NCBI GenBank assembly: GCA_964437415.1
Contig: CAYTGN010000007.1
Coordinates: forward strand, 108,851-172,850
Direction of reading: 5' to 3'
Source: CADEDV01 sp964437415
Lineage (GTDB): Bacteria; Bacteroidota; Bacteroidia; Chitinophagales; Chitinophagaceae
DNA: 64,000 nucleotides
Shown: piece by piece, positions 41,403 through 50,397 of the stretch
Layout of the letters: every line of letters begins with the position of its first letter
Numbering within the stretch: position 1 is the first letter of the stretch
Made by a program: the position numbers and the translations under genes
The notes under the pieces: generated by a model
The model's input: only the letters and a program-made list of their open reading frames with translations
Told to the model about the DNA's origin: nothing
Database searches by the model: none

Positions 41403-42614
41403 TTACTTCAACTTCGCCAGCGCTGCTTTGATCCTTTTCCAGCCTTCTTCAATTTTTTCCATGCTGTTGGCAAATGAAAAGCGTACGCATTTGGGTTCGC
41501 CAAAAGCATCCCCCATTACCGATGAAACATGGGCGGTATTCAGCAGATACATGCAAAGATCGTTGGCATTGCGGATGGTTGTTTCACCATCGCTTTTACC
41601 AAAATAATAACTGACATCAGGAAAAATATAGAAAGCTCCTTCCGGTTCAGTGCAATGAATACCGGGAATTTCTTTCACCAATTCCAGCACCCTTTTTCTT
41701 CTTCTTGCAAATTCATCCACCATCTCAAGGGAAGGACGAAGATCAGTCGTTAATGCAGTGACAGCCGCTTTTTGCGTAATGGAGTTGGTGCCGCTGGTAA
41801 ACTGTCCCTGTAATTTTTCACAGGCTTTCGCTATTTCTGCACTTGCTGCAATGTAACCCAGCCGCCAGCCCGTCATGGCAAATCCTTTGCTCAGACCATT
41901 CACAATAATGGTCCTTTCTTTCATTCCCTCAAACTGAGCAATGCTTTCATGCTTGCCAACAAAGTTTATGTACTCGTATATCTCATCAGAGATGATGTAT
42001 ATGCCGGGGTATTCCCTGAAGACCTCTGCTAATGCTTCCAGTTCTTCTTTACTGTACACAGCGCCGCTGGGATTGCAGGGAGAAGAGAAAAGAAAAACTT
42101 TTGTCTTTGCTGTTATGGCATCACGCAGTTGTTGCGGTGTGATCTTAAACCCGCTGTCAACAGGTGAATGGATTTCAACCACTTTTCCTCTCGCCATTTT
42201 CACTAGTTCACTGTAGGTGACCCAATACGGAGTGGGAATAATCACCTCATCTCCTTCATCCACCAGTGCAAAAATTACATTCGCTAAACTTTGTTTGGCC
42301 CCCGTAGATGCTACAATATTCTCCGGTTTGTAATCAAGGTCATTATCTCTTTTGAGTTTATGACAGATCGCTTCACGCAGATCCAAAAACCCGGGCACGG
42401 GAGTGTAATGGCTCCAGTTATCGTTGATGGCTTTGATCGCTGCTTCTTTAATATGCTGCGGTGTATCAAAATCAGGTTCTCCCAGGCTCAGGTCAATCAC
42501 ATCAATACCCTTTGCTCTCAGTTCACGGCCGAGTTTGGCCATTTTTAAAGTTTCAGGTTCGGCAAACCTGTTCAATAAAGAAGATAACTGTACTTGTTCT
42601 GCTGTTGCTTGCAT
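41403..42614 (-). CDS. Class I pyridoxal phosphate aminotransferase (aspartate aminotransferase-like)
   Basis: This 403-residue enzyme moves amino groups between amino acids and 2-oxo acids, most likely aspartate/2-oxoglutarate. The start has IDVIDLSLGEPDFDTPQHI (about residues 35-53), the substrate and cofactor regions ASTGAKQSL and NPSGAVYSKEE, and the cofactor lysine in NGLSKGFAMTGWRLGY (about 240). The arginine for the substrate carboxylate lies in VRFSFANSMEKIEEGWKRI near the end. It belongs to subgroup I-gamma or similar; other subgroup members act on aromatic amino acids or prephenate. It stands alone, followed by a 175-base gap to the toxin-antitoxin pair. Confidence 0.93.
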   Translation of the reverse strand: MQATAEQVQLSSLLNRFAEPETLKMAKLGRELRAKGIDVIDLSLGEPDFDTPQHIKEAAIKAINDNWSHYTPVPGFLDLREAICHKLKRDNDLDYKPENIVASTGAKQSLANVIFALVDEGDEVIIPTPYWVTYSELVKMARGKVVEIHSPVDSGFKITPQQLRDAITAKTKVFLFSSPCNPSGAVYSKEELEALAEVFREYPGIYIISDEIYEYINFVGKHESIAQFEGMKERTIIVNGLSKGFAMTGWRLGYIAASAEIAKACEKLQGQFTSGTNSITQKAAVTALTTDLRPSLEMVDEFARRRKRVLELVKEIPGIHCTEPEGAFYIFPDVSYYFGKSDGETTIRNANDLCMYLLNTAHVSSVMGDAFGEPKCVRFSFANSMEKIEEGWKRIKAALAKLK

Positions 42615-43024
42615 CGGAAAAACATATGAATTTGATGAGTAACAAATGTACTTATTAAATCAACTAACGCCTGTTTTAGCAGCTTTTGCAAGATCAGTAA
42701 CATGTGGAAAGTTGATCTCATTAAAATTCACATCAGGGCTAAAAGAGGCATAATAAAATAACCGGAAGACCATAAAATGACGGTTAGAATTTGCGTATGC
42801 AATCCTGATATAAGCCGGGCACCGATATTAATTCACCAGCCATTTATTTCCCGTCAAACCAATTCTGCCCAGGCAATAGAAACCCGGCTTAAAACAGATG
42901 CCGGCCCTTGCAGGTCATAAAGCCTCATCTAAACCGGCCCTTTTGCTGATTAAACCCCTGAATGCCACCTGAAAAACACTGTTTTTGGGCATCCAAAACA
43001 ATTTCCACTTACGGCTGAAAACCC
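42615..43024. other. Intergenic region without a recognised gene
   Basis: About 400 bases separate the divergent aminotransferase and the secDF promoter. I see no convincing ORF, RNA gene or repeat in it. The only structure noted is an imperfect hairpin at about 42961-42991, with AAAAAC/GTTTTT arms inside ATGCC/GGGCAT-like arms. Confidence 0.5.
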
Positions 43025-43032
43025 TATCTTTG
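43025..43032 (+). promoter_or_regulatory. Candidate -7 box of the secDF promoter
   Basis: TATCTTTG matches TAnnTTTG exactly, 80 bases before the secDF ATG. Confidence 0.6.
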
Positions 43033-43052
43033 CCGTCCTTAAAATTTGTGTA

Positions 43053-43090
43053 AAGCCTTTCTCCGGCGGCCCTGCTGCGGAGCAAGGCTT
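43053..43090 (+). promoter_or_regulatory. Stem-loop in the secDF leader
   Basis: AAGCCTT and CTCCG (43053-43065) pair with CGGAG and AAGGCTT (43078-43090), giving twelve pairs with one mismatch and a 12-base loop, about 20 bases downstream of the -7 box. It would sit near the 5' end of the message, well before the ATG at 43113. Confidence 0.5.
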
Positions 43091-43112
43091 AAAAATGTAA
43101 ACACCAACAAGT

Positions 43113-46100
43113 ATGCAATTCAAAGGTTTGGTCAAATTTTTTACGATCCTGCTTATCATTTATTCCGTTTACCAATTGTCTTTTACATGGTTTGTCAAAG
43201 GCCATGAAAAAAAGATGGAAAATATCGCCAGGAATTATGTAGCAGCCAACTATCCCGCTGCTGCAGAAAAATTTCCGGACAGCAAGGATTCACAAACTGT
43301 TTACCAGGATCAACTTGATAAGATCTACGAGGAAAGACTGAAAAGGCTGCTCGACAGCACCCGTGATGAAACTCTCACCTATGGCATCACCGGCCCGGTA
43401 AGCTACCAGAAAGCCAAAGAGGAAGAATTGAATCTTGGCCTCGACCTGCAGGGAGGAATGAACGTTACCATGGAAGTGGAGATGACAGGGCTGATGAATG
43501 CACTTTCCAACAATTCCAAAGACACAAATTTTCTGAAGGCACTTGATAATGCTGAAAAAAGAAAAGCAAACAGTGATGCTGACTTCATCAGCTTGTTTGC
43601 AGATGAATATGAGAAACTGGCGGGTAAAGGAAAAATGTCCAGCTTGTTTTATGCTGCTAACTCTGATAAACTGAAGATCGGCGACAGTGATGATAAAGTA
43701 AAATCTGTGATCAGGGATGAAGCAAAAGTGGCTTTCACCAACACATTCAATGCCCTGAGCCGCCGAATTGATCAATTCGGTGTGGCGCAACCCAGCATCA
43801 ATCCCAATCCCGACCGTGGCATCATCACCGTGGAACTTCCCGGTATCAAGGATAAAGAAAGAGTAAGAAATTATCTCCAATCTTCTGCCAACCTGCAGTT
43901 TTGGGAAACCTATCGCCCCGATCAACTGGTCAATTCATTGCAACAGGCAGATAATGACTTTGCAGCATTAATGAAAGGCGAAAGCACCGAAACAACATCG
44001 GCCGACACCACAGCCAGTGAAACACCGGTAACAAAAAGCGGTGACACAACCGGTTCCGGCGGTAAACCCCTGCTGTCAGAAGAAATAGGTTCCGGCAAAG
44101 AAACAGACACCGTGAAAGGAGAGACCGGAACAAATGATCCTGCTACACAAAGAGAATCACTCTTTGAGTTTTTGAAATTAGCTAACTCAGGAAGCTTTAT
44201 CGGTGTTGTCGAATCCAAGGACTCTGCGCTGGTAAGAGGCTATCTTGAAAATGATCTGCTGCGCCGCCACTTCCCGCCAGATGCCCGTTTTGCTTATGGC
44301 ATTCCTGATAAAAACAATAAAAAGCAATTGCCGCTGTATGTGCTGAGAACCTATGGCCGTGAGCAGGCCCCAATAGAAGGTGAAGTGATCACGGAGGCAA
44401 GACAGGATTTTGATCCCACTACCAGTCGACCGATTGTGACTATGAACATGAACCCGGCCGGTGCCAATATGTGGGCTACTATCACAGAAAAAAGTGCACA
44501 GGAGAAAGTGCCGATTGCCATCGTTATGGATGGAATTATTTACTCTGCACCGATAGCAAGTGAAAAGATCACAGGCGGTCGTTCGCAGATCGCCGGTGAT
44601 TTTACCGTGCAGGAAGCCCAGGATCTTGCCAACCTGCTGAAGATCGGTAAGCTCTCCGCCCCTGCCAAGATCGTTCAGGAACAACAGGTGGGACCCACTT
44701 TAGGCAAAGAAGCCATCCGCGGCGGTATTATGGCTTTCAGTATTTCGTTTGTCATCATCTTCCTGCTGATGCTTATCTATTATAACACGGCGGGCTGGGT
44801 GGCCAATGTGGCCCTTATTCTCAACTTGCTGTTTACCGTAGGTGTTTTGACGGGTCTTGGTGCTACGTTAACAGCTCCCGGTATTGCCGGTTTGGTGCTT
44901 ACCATCGGTATGGCCGTCGATACGAATGTGATCATCTTTGAACGGATCAAAGAAGAATTGGACCGGGGCAAAGGATATATACCAGCTATCAATGATGCCT
45001 ACAGGAGGTCATTGCCGCCAGTATTAGATGGCCACATCACCACGATGCTGACAGCGATCATTCTTTTCTATTTCGGTCTCGGGCCGGTGAAAGGGTTTGC
45101 CACCACACAGATTATTGGTCTGCTGTTGTCGCTGTTCTGCGGCATCCTCGTGAGCCGTTGGGTAACTGATATGTTCACCAAAAGGAAACGGCATCTGAAA
45201 TATTTCACCGGCGTTTCAAGAACCATTTTCAAAAAAGCTAAGTTCAAATTCATTGAATACAGGAAGTATGCCTACATGTTCTCTTTCGTGGTGCTGGCAT
45301 TAGGGATAGGCTCATTCATTAATGGTTTTGACTATGGTGTGGAATTTAATGGAGGCCGCAGCTACACTATCCGCTTTGACAACGCCGCCAATGTGGAGCA
45401 GGTGCGGAATGATGTAAAGATTGCACTCGAAGATGATAACCCCATCATTAAAACCATCGGCGATAACAAAACACTGGACATCACCACCGCCTACCTGATC
45501 AATGAAACGAATGAAGGAATTGATTCGCTGGTGGAAAGGAAACTTATGGATGGTCTGAAGAATCATCTTCCTGCAGGCATCACTTATGAAAAGTTTGCTG
45601 CCGATCACAAACTGGGTTCAAAGAAAGTGTTGCCAACCATTTCAGACGATCTGAAAAGAGGGGCTTTGCAGGCCACCTTCTTTGCCTTGTTTGTTGTATT
45701 CCTTTACATCTTCATACGTTTCCGCGACTGGAGATATTCATTAGGAACCATCGTGGCTTTGTTGCACGACGTGCTGGTAACGCTGATCGTATTCTCTTTT
45801 GCCAAAAATATTGTTCCCTTCCCGCTGGAGATAGACCAGCATTTTATTGCTGCCGTATTAACGGTGATCGGTTTCTCAATGAATGATACGGTGATCATAT
45901 TTGACCGTATCCGGGAAGATACAAGGCTGACGCCGAATGCGCCAAAAACCGAGATCATCAACCGGGCCATCAACGAAACCCTGAGCCGTACCATCATGAC
46001 ATCGGCAACAGTGTTCCTCACACTCCTGATTCTTTTCCTGGTTGGTGGTGAAGTGACAAGAGGGTTCGCATTTGCGATGCTGGTGGGTGTCATCACCGGT

Positions 46101-46208
46101 GTCTATTCATCCGTGTTTGTGGCTGCACCGATCCTTGTTGACCTTGGCGGCGATAAAAAAAAGAAAAAAACAACTGATACAAAAAAAGCTGTTGTAACCA
46201 GCAGTTAA
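43113..46208 (+). CDS. secDF: Fused protein translocase subunit SecDF
   Basis: This 1031-residue membrane protein joins SecD (about residues 1-690) and SecF (about 710-1031), as usual in Bacteroidota. SecDF uses the proton gradient to pull exported proteins out of the SecYEG channel on the periplasmic side. The SecD part has NLGLDLQGGMNVTMEV after the first helix, a large periplasmic domain with a serine/threonine-rich, low-complexity insert (about 290-345), then six helices with GMAVDTNVIIFERIKEEL, whose aspartate is in the proton path. The SecF part has FNGGRSYTIRFD and FSMNDTVIIFDRIRED. It has its own promoter, a leader hairpin and a strong terminator. Confidence 0.97.
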   Translation: MQFKGLVKFFTILLIIYSVYQLSFTWFVKGHEKKMENIARNYVAANYPAAAEKFPDSKDSQTVYQDQLDKIYEERLKRLLDSTRDETLTYGITGPVSYQKAKEEELNLGLDLQGGMNVTMEVEMTGLMNALSNNSKDTNFLKALDNAEKRKANSDADFISLFADEYEKLAGKGKMSSLFYAANSDKLKIGDSDDKVKSVIRDEAKVAFTNTFNALSRRIDQFGVAQPSINPNPDRGIITVELPGIKDKERVRNYLQSSANLQFWETYRPDQLVNSLQQADNDFAALMKGESTETTSADTTASETPVTKSGDTTGSGGKPLLSEEIGSGKETDTVKGETGTNDPATQRESLFEFLKLANSGSFIGVVESKDSALVRGYLENDLLRRHFPPDARFAYGIPDKNNKKQLPLYVLRTYGREQAPIEGEVITEARQDFDPTTSRPIVTMNMNPAGANMWATITEKSAQEKVPIAIVMDGIIYSAPIASEKITGGRSQIAGDFTVQEAQDLANLLKIGKLSAPAKIVQEQQVGPTLGKEAIRGGIMAFSISFVIIFLLMLIYYNTAGWVANVALILNLLFTVGVLTGLGATLTAPGIAGLVLTIGMAVDTNVIIFERIKEELDRGKGYIPAINDAYRRSLPPVLDGHITTMLTAIILFYFGLGPVKGFATTQIIGLLLSLFCGILVSRWVTDMFTKRKRHLKYFTGVSRTIFKKAKFKFIEYRKYAYMFSFVVLALGIGSFINGFDYGVEFNGGRSYTIRFDNAANVEQVRNDVKIALEDDNPIIKTIGDNKTLDITTAYLINETNEGIDSLVERKLMDGLKNHLPAGITYEKFAADHKLGSKKVLPTISDDLKRGALQATFFALFVVFLYIFIRFRDWRYSLGTIVALLHDVLVTLIVFSFAKNIVPFPLEIDQHFIAAVLTVIGFSMNDTVIIFDRIREDTRLTPNAPKTEIINRAINETLSRTIMTSATVFLTLLILFLVGGEVTRGFAFAMLVGVITGVYSSVFVAAPILVDLGGDKKKKKTTDTKKAVVTSS

Positions 46209-46227
46209 TAGTACCAGTAACCGTAAA

Positions 46228-46268
46228 AAAGAAAAGACCTGTTGATCAAGCCGACAGGTCTTTTCTTT
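46228..46268 (+). terminator. Rho-independent terminator of secDF
   Basis: A perfect 15-base-pair stem (46228-46242 with 46254-46268) with an 11-base loop. The stem ends in an A-rich arm on one side and a T-rich arm on the other. Confidence 0.9.
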
Positions 46269-46338
46269 GTAATAATGTTGCCAGCAGTACCGGCATTACC
46301 GTTTCAATTTGCTATATTTATAAGAAGATATATTACGA

Positions 46339-47802
46339 ATGAATTTTTCCACTGAAAATATTATTTTGGCAGGATCAGTGTTGCTCATTGCCAGTATTGT
46401 GGCAAGCAAGACTTCATTTAAACTAGGAATTCCCACCCTCATTCTTTTTTTATGTATTGGTATGATTGCCGGCTCAGAAGGTCTTGGCCGTATCAATTTT
46501 GACGACCCAAAAACTGCCCAGGTACTTGGAATAGTTGCATTGAATATCATTTTGTTTTCAGGCGGTATGGACACCCGCTGGGAAAGTGTGAAACCTGTTT
46601 TAAGACAAGGTATAGTGCTCTCAACATTGGGAGTGTTGCTCACAGCCGGCGCCATTGGTGTAATGGTTTATCTTATAACAGATTTTACTTTACTGGAAGG
46701 ATTCCTGCTTGGTTCCATCGTATCTTCTACCGATGCAGCGGCTGTATTTTCTATCTTAAGAACAAAAAGCGTCGGCCTGAAAGGAAACCTGCGTCCGCTG
46801 CTTGAGTTAGAAAGCGGAAGCAACGATCCTATGGCCTATATATTGACCATCAGTTTCACTTATCTTATCACCAATGGCGATGCCAACATCACCAATCTCC
46901 TTTTACGCTTTGTTCAGCAAATGGTGATCGGCGGTGTGTTAGGTTATGTGCTGGGCAGGGGCATGACCCTTGTCATCAACAGGGCCAAACTTGAAACGGA
47001 GGGCTTGTACCCGGTTCTCATTATGGCCATGATCTTTTTCAGTTATTCATTTACCGAACTGGTGGGAGGCAATGGTTTCCTTGCCGTTTACCTTTCGGCA
47101 TTGGTGTTGGGCAACAGCAATTTTATACACAAGAAAAGTTCTGTAAAATTTTATGATGGGCAGGCATGGCTGATGCAGATCATCATGTTCCTTACCCTGG
47201 GCCTGCTTGTATTTCCTTCGCAGATCACTCCTATTGCAGGCACAGGCATGCTGATTTCGCTTATCCTTATTTTTGTTGCAAGACCAGTTGGGGTTTTTAT
47301 TTGTCTCAGTTTTTTCAAAATGAAACTGAGAGATAAACTTTTTATTTCCTGGGTAGGACTCAGGGGGGCTGTTCCAATCGTTCTTGCCACTTACCCGATG
47401 ATAGCCGGCATCGGCAAAGCCGATATAATATTTCATTTGGTGTTTTTTATTTCAGCCTCGTCTGTATTGCTGCAGGGCTATACGCTGCCGGTTGTGGCCA
47501 AATGGCTCAAAGTGATCGTTCCCAAAAAAACATCCCGGAAACTCACTTCGCTTGATATGGAATTATATGACAGCATCCAGTCTGAGTTTGTGGAAATGAT
47601 ATTGCCCGGGAACAGTCATGCCGTTGGCAAACCCATTGTAAAACTAAAACTTCCAAAACCAACGCTGATCGTTTTATTAGTGAGAGATGGTAAATATATC
47701 CAGCCCAACGGTTCCACGGTGCTGGAAGAAGGCGACAAACTCCTCCTGCTCGCCAACAACAAAGAAATACTAAGCGAAGTGTATAAAAGTCTTGGTGTGT
47801 GA
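46339..47802 (+). CDS. CPA1 potassium/proton antiporter with TrkA-C domain
   Basis: This 487-residue inner membrane protein has about twelve helices of the cation/proton antiporter 1 family. The helix GSIVSSTDAAAVFSIL (about residues 130-145) carries the aspartate of the transport site, and ELESGSNDPMAYILTI (about 160-175) the second conserved acidic position. A RCK/TrkA-C domain of about 70 residues closes the protein (about 415-487, with HAVGKPIVKLKLPKPTLIVLLVRDG), which binds nucleotides or ions in related NhaP2/CvrA proteins that expel potassium or sodium in exchange for protons. The stop codon is inside a hairpin shared with the convergent iron-sulfur gene. Confidence 0.93.
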   Translation: MNFSTENIILAGSVLLIASIVASKTSFKLGIPTLILFLCIGMIAGSEGLGRINFDDPKTAQVLGIVALNIILFSGGMDTRWESVKPVLRQGIVLSTLGVLLTAGAIGVMVYLITDFTLLEGFLLGSIVSSTDAAAVFSILRTKSVGLKGNLRPLLELESGSNDPMAYILTISFTYLITNGDANITNLLLRFVQQMVIGGVLGYVLGRGMTLVINRAKLETEGLYPVLIMAMIFFSYSFTELVGGNGFLAVYLSALVLGNSNFIHKKSSVKFYDGQAWLMQIIMFLTLGLLVFPSQITPIAGTGMLISLILIFVARPVGVFICLSFFKMKLRDKLFISWVGLRGAVPIVLATYPMIAGIGKADIIFHLVFFISASSVLLQGYTLPVVAKWLKVIVPKKTSRKLTSLDMELYDSIQSEFVEMILPGNSHAVGKPIVKLKLPKPTLIVLLVRDGKYIQPNGSTVLEEGDKLLLLANNKEILSEVYKSLGV

Positions 47803-47815
47803 CAGAAAATCACAC
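47797..47815. terminator. Small hairpin spanning the stops of two convergent genes
   Basis: GTGTGA and TCACAC pair around a seven-base loop. One arm holds the antiporter TGA and the other begins with the stop codon of the IscA-type gene. Confidence 0.4.
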
Positions 47816-48154
47816 GGCGAACGAAGTGCCGCAGCCACAGGTAGCGCTGGCATTCGGGTTTGTAAATGTGAAGCCCCGGTTGTTCAGCCCGTCCTGCCAA
47901 TCCACCTGCATACCGAAGAGGTAGATCTCATGCGATTTGTTCATCACGCAGTTGATACCTTCAATTTGAAATTCCTGGTCATTTTCATGCTTTTGGTCAA
48001 ACCCCAGCACATAGGTCATGCCGGAGCAGCCGCCCCCCTTCACCCCTACCCGCAGCACCTGGCTGTTGTCAAATCCTTCCTGCGCCATCAGTTTCCTGAT
48101 CTCTGCAATGGCGCCTGCTGTCAGGGTCACCGGGTTTGTCATGATTGTTTCCAT
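47810..48154 (-). CDS. IscA/ErpA-type iron-sulfur cluster assembly protein
   Basis: This 114-residue protein (110 if the second ATG at 48142 is used) is an A-type carrier that delivers iron-sulfur clusters to other proteins. The three conserved cysteines are in GGGCSGMTY (about residue 50) and CGCGTSF (about residues 108 and 110). VKGGGCSGMTYVLGF and NPNASATCGCGTSF are the family signatures. A TACTTTTG promoter box on the minus strand (48159-48166) ends four bases before the ATG at 48154, which would make the message nearly leaderless or point to 48142 (MTNPVTLT, the more usual start). No other suf or isc gene is near. Confidence 0.95.
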   Translation of the reverse strand: METIMTNPVTLTAGAIAEIRKLMAQEGFDNSQVLRVGVKGGGCSGMTYVLGFDQKHENDQEFQIEGINCVMNKSHEIYLFGMQVDWQDGLNNRGFTFTNPNASATCGCGTSFAV

Positions 48155-48158
48155 ACTG

Positions 48159-48166
48159 CAAAAGTA
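48159..48166 (-). promoter_or_regulatory. Candidate -7 box of the IscA-type gene
   Basis: TACTTTTG on the minus strand matches TAnnTTTG and ends four bases before the ATG at 48154. Confidence 0.5.
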
Positions 48167-48244
48167 AAAATTCTTTTTTTCTCCTGCCAGCCGGGTCTTT
48201 CCGACAAGCGGAAATTAACAAAAGCGCCTACGGTTCTCATTCCC

Positions 48245-48252
48245 TATTTTTG
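48245..48252 (+). promoter_or_regulatory. Candidate -7 box of the gene at 48272
   Basis: TATTTTTG matches TAnnTTTG, 19 bases before the ATG. Confidence 0.5.
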
Positions 48253-48271
48253 TTAATCAAATACATTTCCT

Positions 48272-48781
48272 ATGGATCAAAACATGATCAACCTGGTTAT
48301 TTCGCTGATAGCCCTGCTTGTTTCTTTCTATACTTTTTACCTTGTCAACGAAAAAAGGAAAAAGAAACCGGAAACGGATTCTTTCAGCAGCCGCCCGTTG
48401 CAACTCCAGGCCTACGAACGGTTAGTGATGCTGGCCGAACGTATTGCAATTCCCAGTATTGTCAGCCGGGCCAACCAGCAACAACAAGGTATGACAGCAA
48501 GACAAATGCAGATGCTATTACTTGAAAGCATCAAGCAGGAATGTGAATACAATGCCACCCAGCAGATCTATGTTAGCCCGGTGGCGTGGGAAGCCGTTAA
48601 AAACCTGAAGGACCAAAACATGCTTATCATCAACCAGGTGGCATCTGCCATGCCTCAGGATTCTTCGGGACTTGATCTGAACCGGCAATTGCTGGAGTTT
48701 ACCATGCACAGCAAGAAAGGCACCCTGCATGAAATTGTGCTGGAAGCATTGAATTACGAAGCAAAAAAATTGATGAAATAG
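48272..48781 (+). CDS. Small membrane-anchored protein of unknown function
   Basis: I do not recognise this 169-residue protein, though similar ones seem common in Bacteroidota. It has one N-terminal transmembrane helix (about residues 6-25), a basic stop-transfer (NEKRKKK), and a mainly helical soluble part (about 40-169). YERLVMLAERIAIPSIVSRA, LLLESIKQECEYNATQQIYVS and AWEAVKNLKDQNMLIINQVA form three long helices. The short N-terminus and positive stretch suggest that the soluble part is cytoplasmic. It lies 44 bases before the mutase gene with a REP-like palindrome in between, so a common transcript is possible. Confidence 0.75.
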   Translation: MDQNMINLVISLIALLVSFYTFYLVNEKRKKKPETDSFSSRPLQLQAYERLVMLAERIAIPSIVSRANQQQQGMTARQMQMLLLESIKQECEYNATQQIYVSPVAWEAVKNLKDQNMLIINQVASAMPQDSSGLDLNRQLLEFTMHSKKGTLHEIVLEALNYEAKKLMK

Positions 48782-48782
48782 A

Positions 48783-48813
48783 AGCCCGCCCAACCTTCCC
48801 CGAAGGGAGGGCT
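48783..48813. repeat. REP-like palindrome, copy A
   Basis: AGCCC...GGGCT (48783-48787, 48809-48813) encloses CCTTC-CCC-GAAGG (48794-48806), in the gap before the mutase gene. Its reverse complement closely resembles the stretch at 48905-48928 inside that gene. Confidence 0.6.
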
Positions 48814-48825
48814 AAATTTTTAAAG

Positions 48826-50391
48826 ATGAGTGATTCGTCAAAAAAATATACAGATAGTGGCATTGAGATTAAGGAGACTTACACTCAAGATGACATTTCC
48901 CAAATCCCCCCTTCGGGGGGCGGTGGGACCTTCCCTTTCACCCGCGGCATACAACCTGATATGTACAGGGGAAAGTTATGGACCATGCGACAGTATGCCG
49001 GTTTCTCCACGGCTGAAGAAAGTAATAAGCGTTACCATTATTTATTATCGCAAGGCGTGAGCGGTCTTAGTGTGGCTTTTGATCTTCCCACACAAATTGG
49101 TTATGACAGCGATCATCCGCTGGCCGAAGGTGAAGTGGGAAAAGTAGGTGTTGCCATTGATAGCATTGAGGACATGCAGACATTATTCAAAGGAATCAAA
49201 CTGGAAGATGTCAGCACTTCGATGACCATCAATGCCACGGGTTTTATTTTGCTGTCGCTATATGTGGCGCTGGCCAAACAACAAGGTGCAGACCTCAAAA
49301 AAATATCCGGCACCATTCAAAATGATATTTTAAAAGAATACGCCGCAAGAGGCACTTATATCTATCCGCCCAAACCTTCCATGCGTATCATCACCGATAT
49401 TTTCGAATGGTGCAGCCAGGAAGTGCCGAAATGGAACACTATTTCCATCAGCGGCTATCACATCCGTGAAGCAGGATCAACAGCCGTGCAGGAAGTGGCT
49501 TTTACACTCAGCAACGGCAAGGCTTATGTGAAAGCAGCATTGGAAAAAGGACTGGACATAAATGTGTTTGGCAAAAGGCTTTCTTTCTTTTTCAATGCTC
49601 ATAATAATTTGTTTGAAGAAGTGGCCAAGTTCAGGGCGGCAAGAAAAATGTGGGCACAGATCATGAAAGAACTCGGCGCCACCGATCCCAAAGCCATGAT
49701 GCTCCGCTTTCACACACAGACCGGCGGCAGCACACTCACCGCACAGCAACCGCTGAATAATATTTCGAGAGTAACCATTCAAACACTGGCTGCCGTGCTA
49801 GGCGGAACCCAGTCACTCCACACCAACGGGTATGACGAGGCGCTGAGCCTCCCTACTGAAGAAGCGGCGAGAATTGCGTTGCGAACACAACAGATCGTCG
49901 CCTTTGAAAGCGGTGCACCCGACACGGTTGATCCGCTTGGCGGCTCATACTATGTCGAATCACTGACCCATGAAGTGGAAGAAGCTGCCTGGAAACTGAT
50001 GGCAAAGATTGATGCAATGGGCGGCAGTGTATCCGCCATTGAGCAGGGTTTCATTCAGAACGAGATTGCCCGCAGCGCTTATGAATACCAGCGGGGTATT
50101 GAAAGCGGTGAAAAGATCATTGTAGGCATTAATAAATTCCAGGTACAGGATGAAAATCCTATACCGATACTGAAAGTAGATGACAGCATCCGGGCAGTGC
50201 AGGCAGAGAAACTATCAAAACTCCGGAGCAACCGGGATCATGCTAAAGTGGATCAACTGTTACAGGAACTGAATGACAGGGCCAGCAGCGGAGAAAACAT
50301 AATGCCTGTTGTGGTGGAAGCCGTGGAGAATAAATGTACCCTGGGTGAAATTGCCGATACGCTGAGAGAAGTGTTTGGAGAATATAAATGA
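48826..50391 (+). CDS. Methylmalonyl-CoA mutase family catalytic subunit without a B12-binding domain
   Basis: This 521-residue protein is the TIM-barrel catalytic part of an acyl-CoA mutase that rearranges carbon skeletons with adenosylcobalamin. LWTMRQYAGFSTAEESN (about residues 51-67), GLSVAFDLPTQIGYDSD, IYPPKPSMRII and FHTQTGGSTLTAQQP are family motifs. Tyrosine in RQYAGF and arginine in PSMRII agree with methylmalonyl-CoA specificity, where isobutyryl-CoA mutase has phenylalanine and glutamine. The cobalamin-binding domain (DxHxxG) is missing, so a separate small subunit must exist elsewhere. Residues 28-34 (PPSGGGG) come from a REP-like palindrome read in frame. Six bases separate its stop from the next gene. 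Confidence 0.92.
   Translation: MSDSSKKYTDSGIEIKETYTQDDISQIPPSGGGGTFPFTRGIQPDMYRGKLWTMRQYAGFSTAEESNKRYHYLLSQGVSGLSVAFDLPTQIGYDSDHPLAEGEVGKVGVAIDSIEDMQTLFKGIKLEDVSTSMTINATGFILLSLYVALAKQQGADLKKISGTIQNDILKEYAARGTYIYPPKPSMRIITDIFEWCSQEVPKWNTISISGYHIREAGSTAVQEVAFTLSNGKAYVKAALEKGLDINVFGKRLSFFFNAHNNLFEEVAKFRAARKMWAQIMKELGATDPKAMMLRFHTQTGGSTLTAQQPLNNISRVTIQTLAAVLGGTQSLHTNGYDEALSLPTEEAARIALRTQQIVAFESGAPDTVDPLGGSYYVESLTHEVEEAAWKLMAKIDAMGGSVSAIEQGFIQNEIARSAYEYQRGIESGEKIIVGINKFQVQDENPIPILKVDDSIRAVQAEKLSKLRSNRDHAKVDQLLQELNDRASSGENIMPVVVEAVENKCTLGEIADTLREVFGEYK
48905..48928. repeat. REP-like palindrome, copy B, inside the mutase coding region
   Basis: A run of six Cs, TTC and six Gs followed by CGGTGGGA. 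It reads in frame as PPSGGGG and is similar to the inverted copy A 90 bases upstream. Confidence 0.6.
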
Positions 50392-50397
50392 TAAAGT

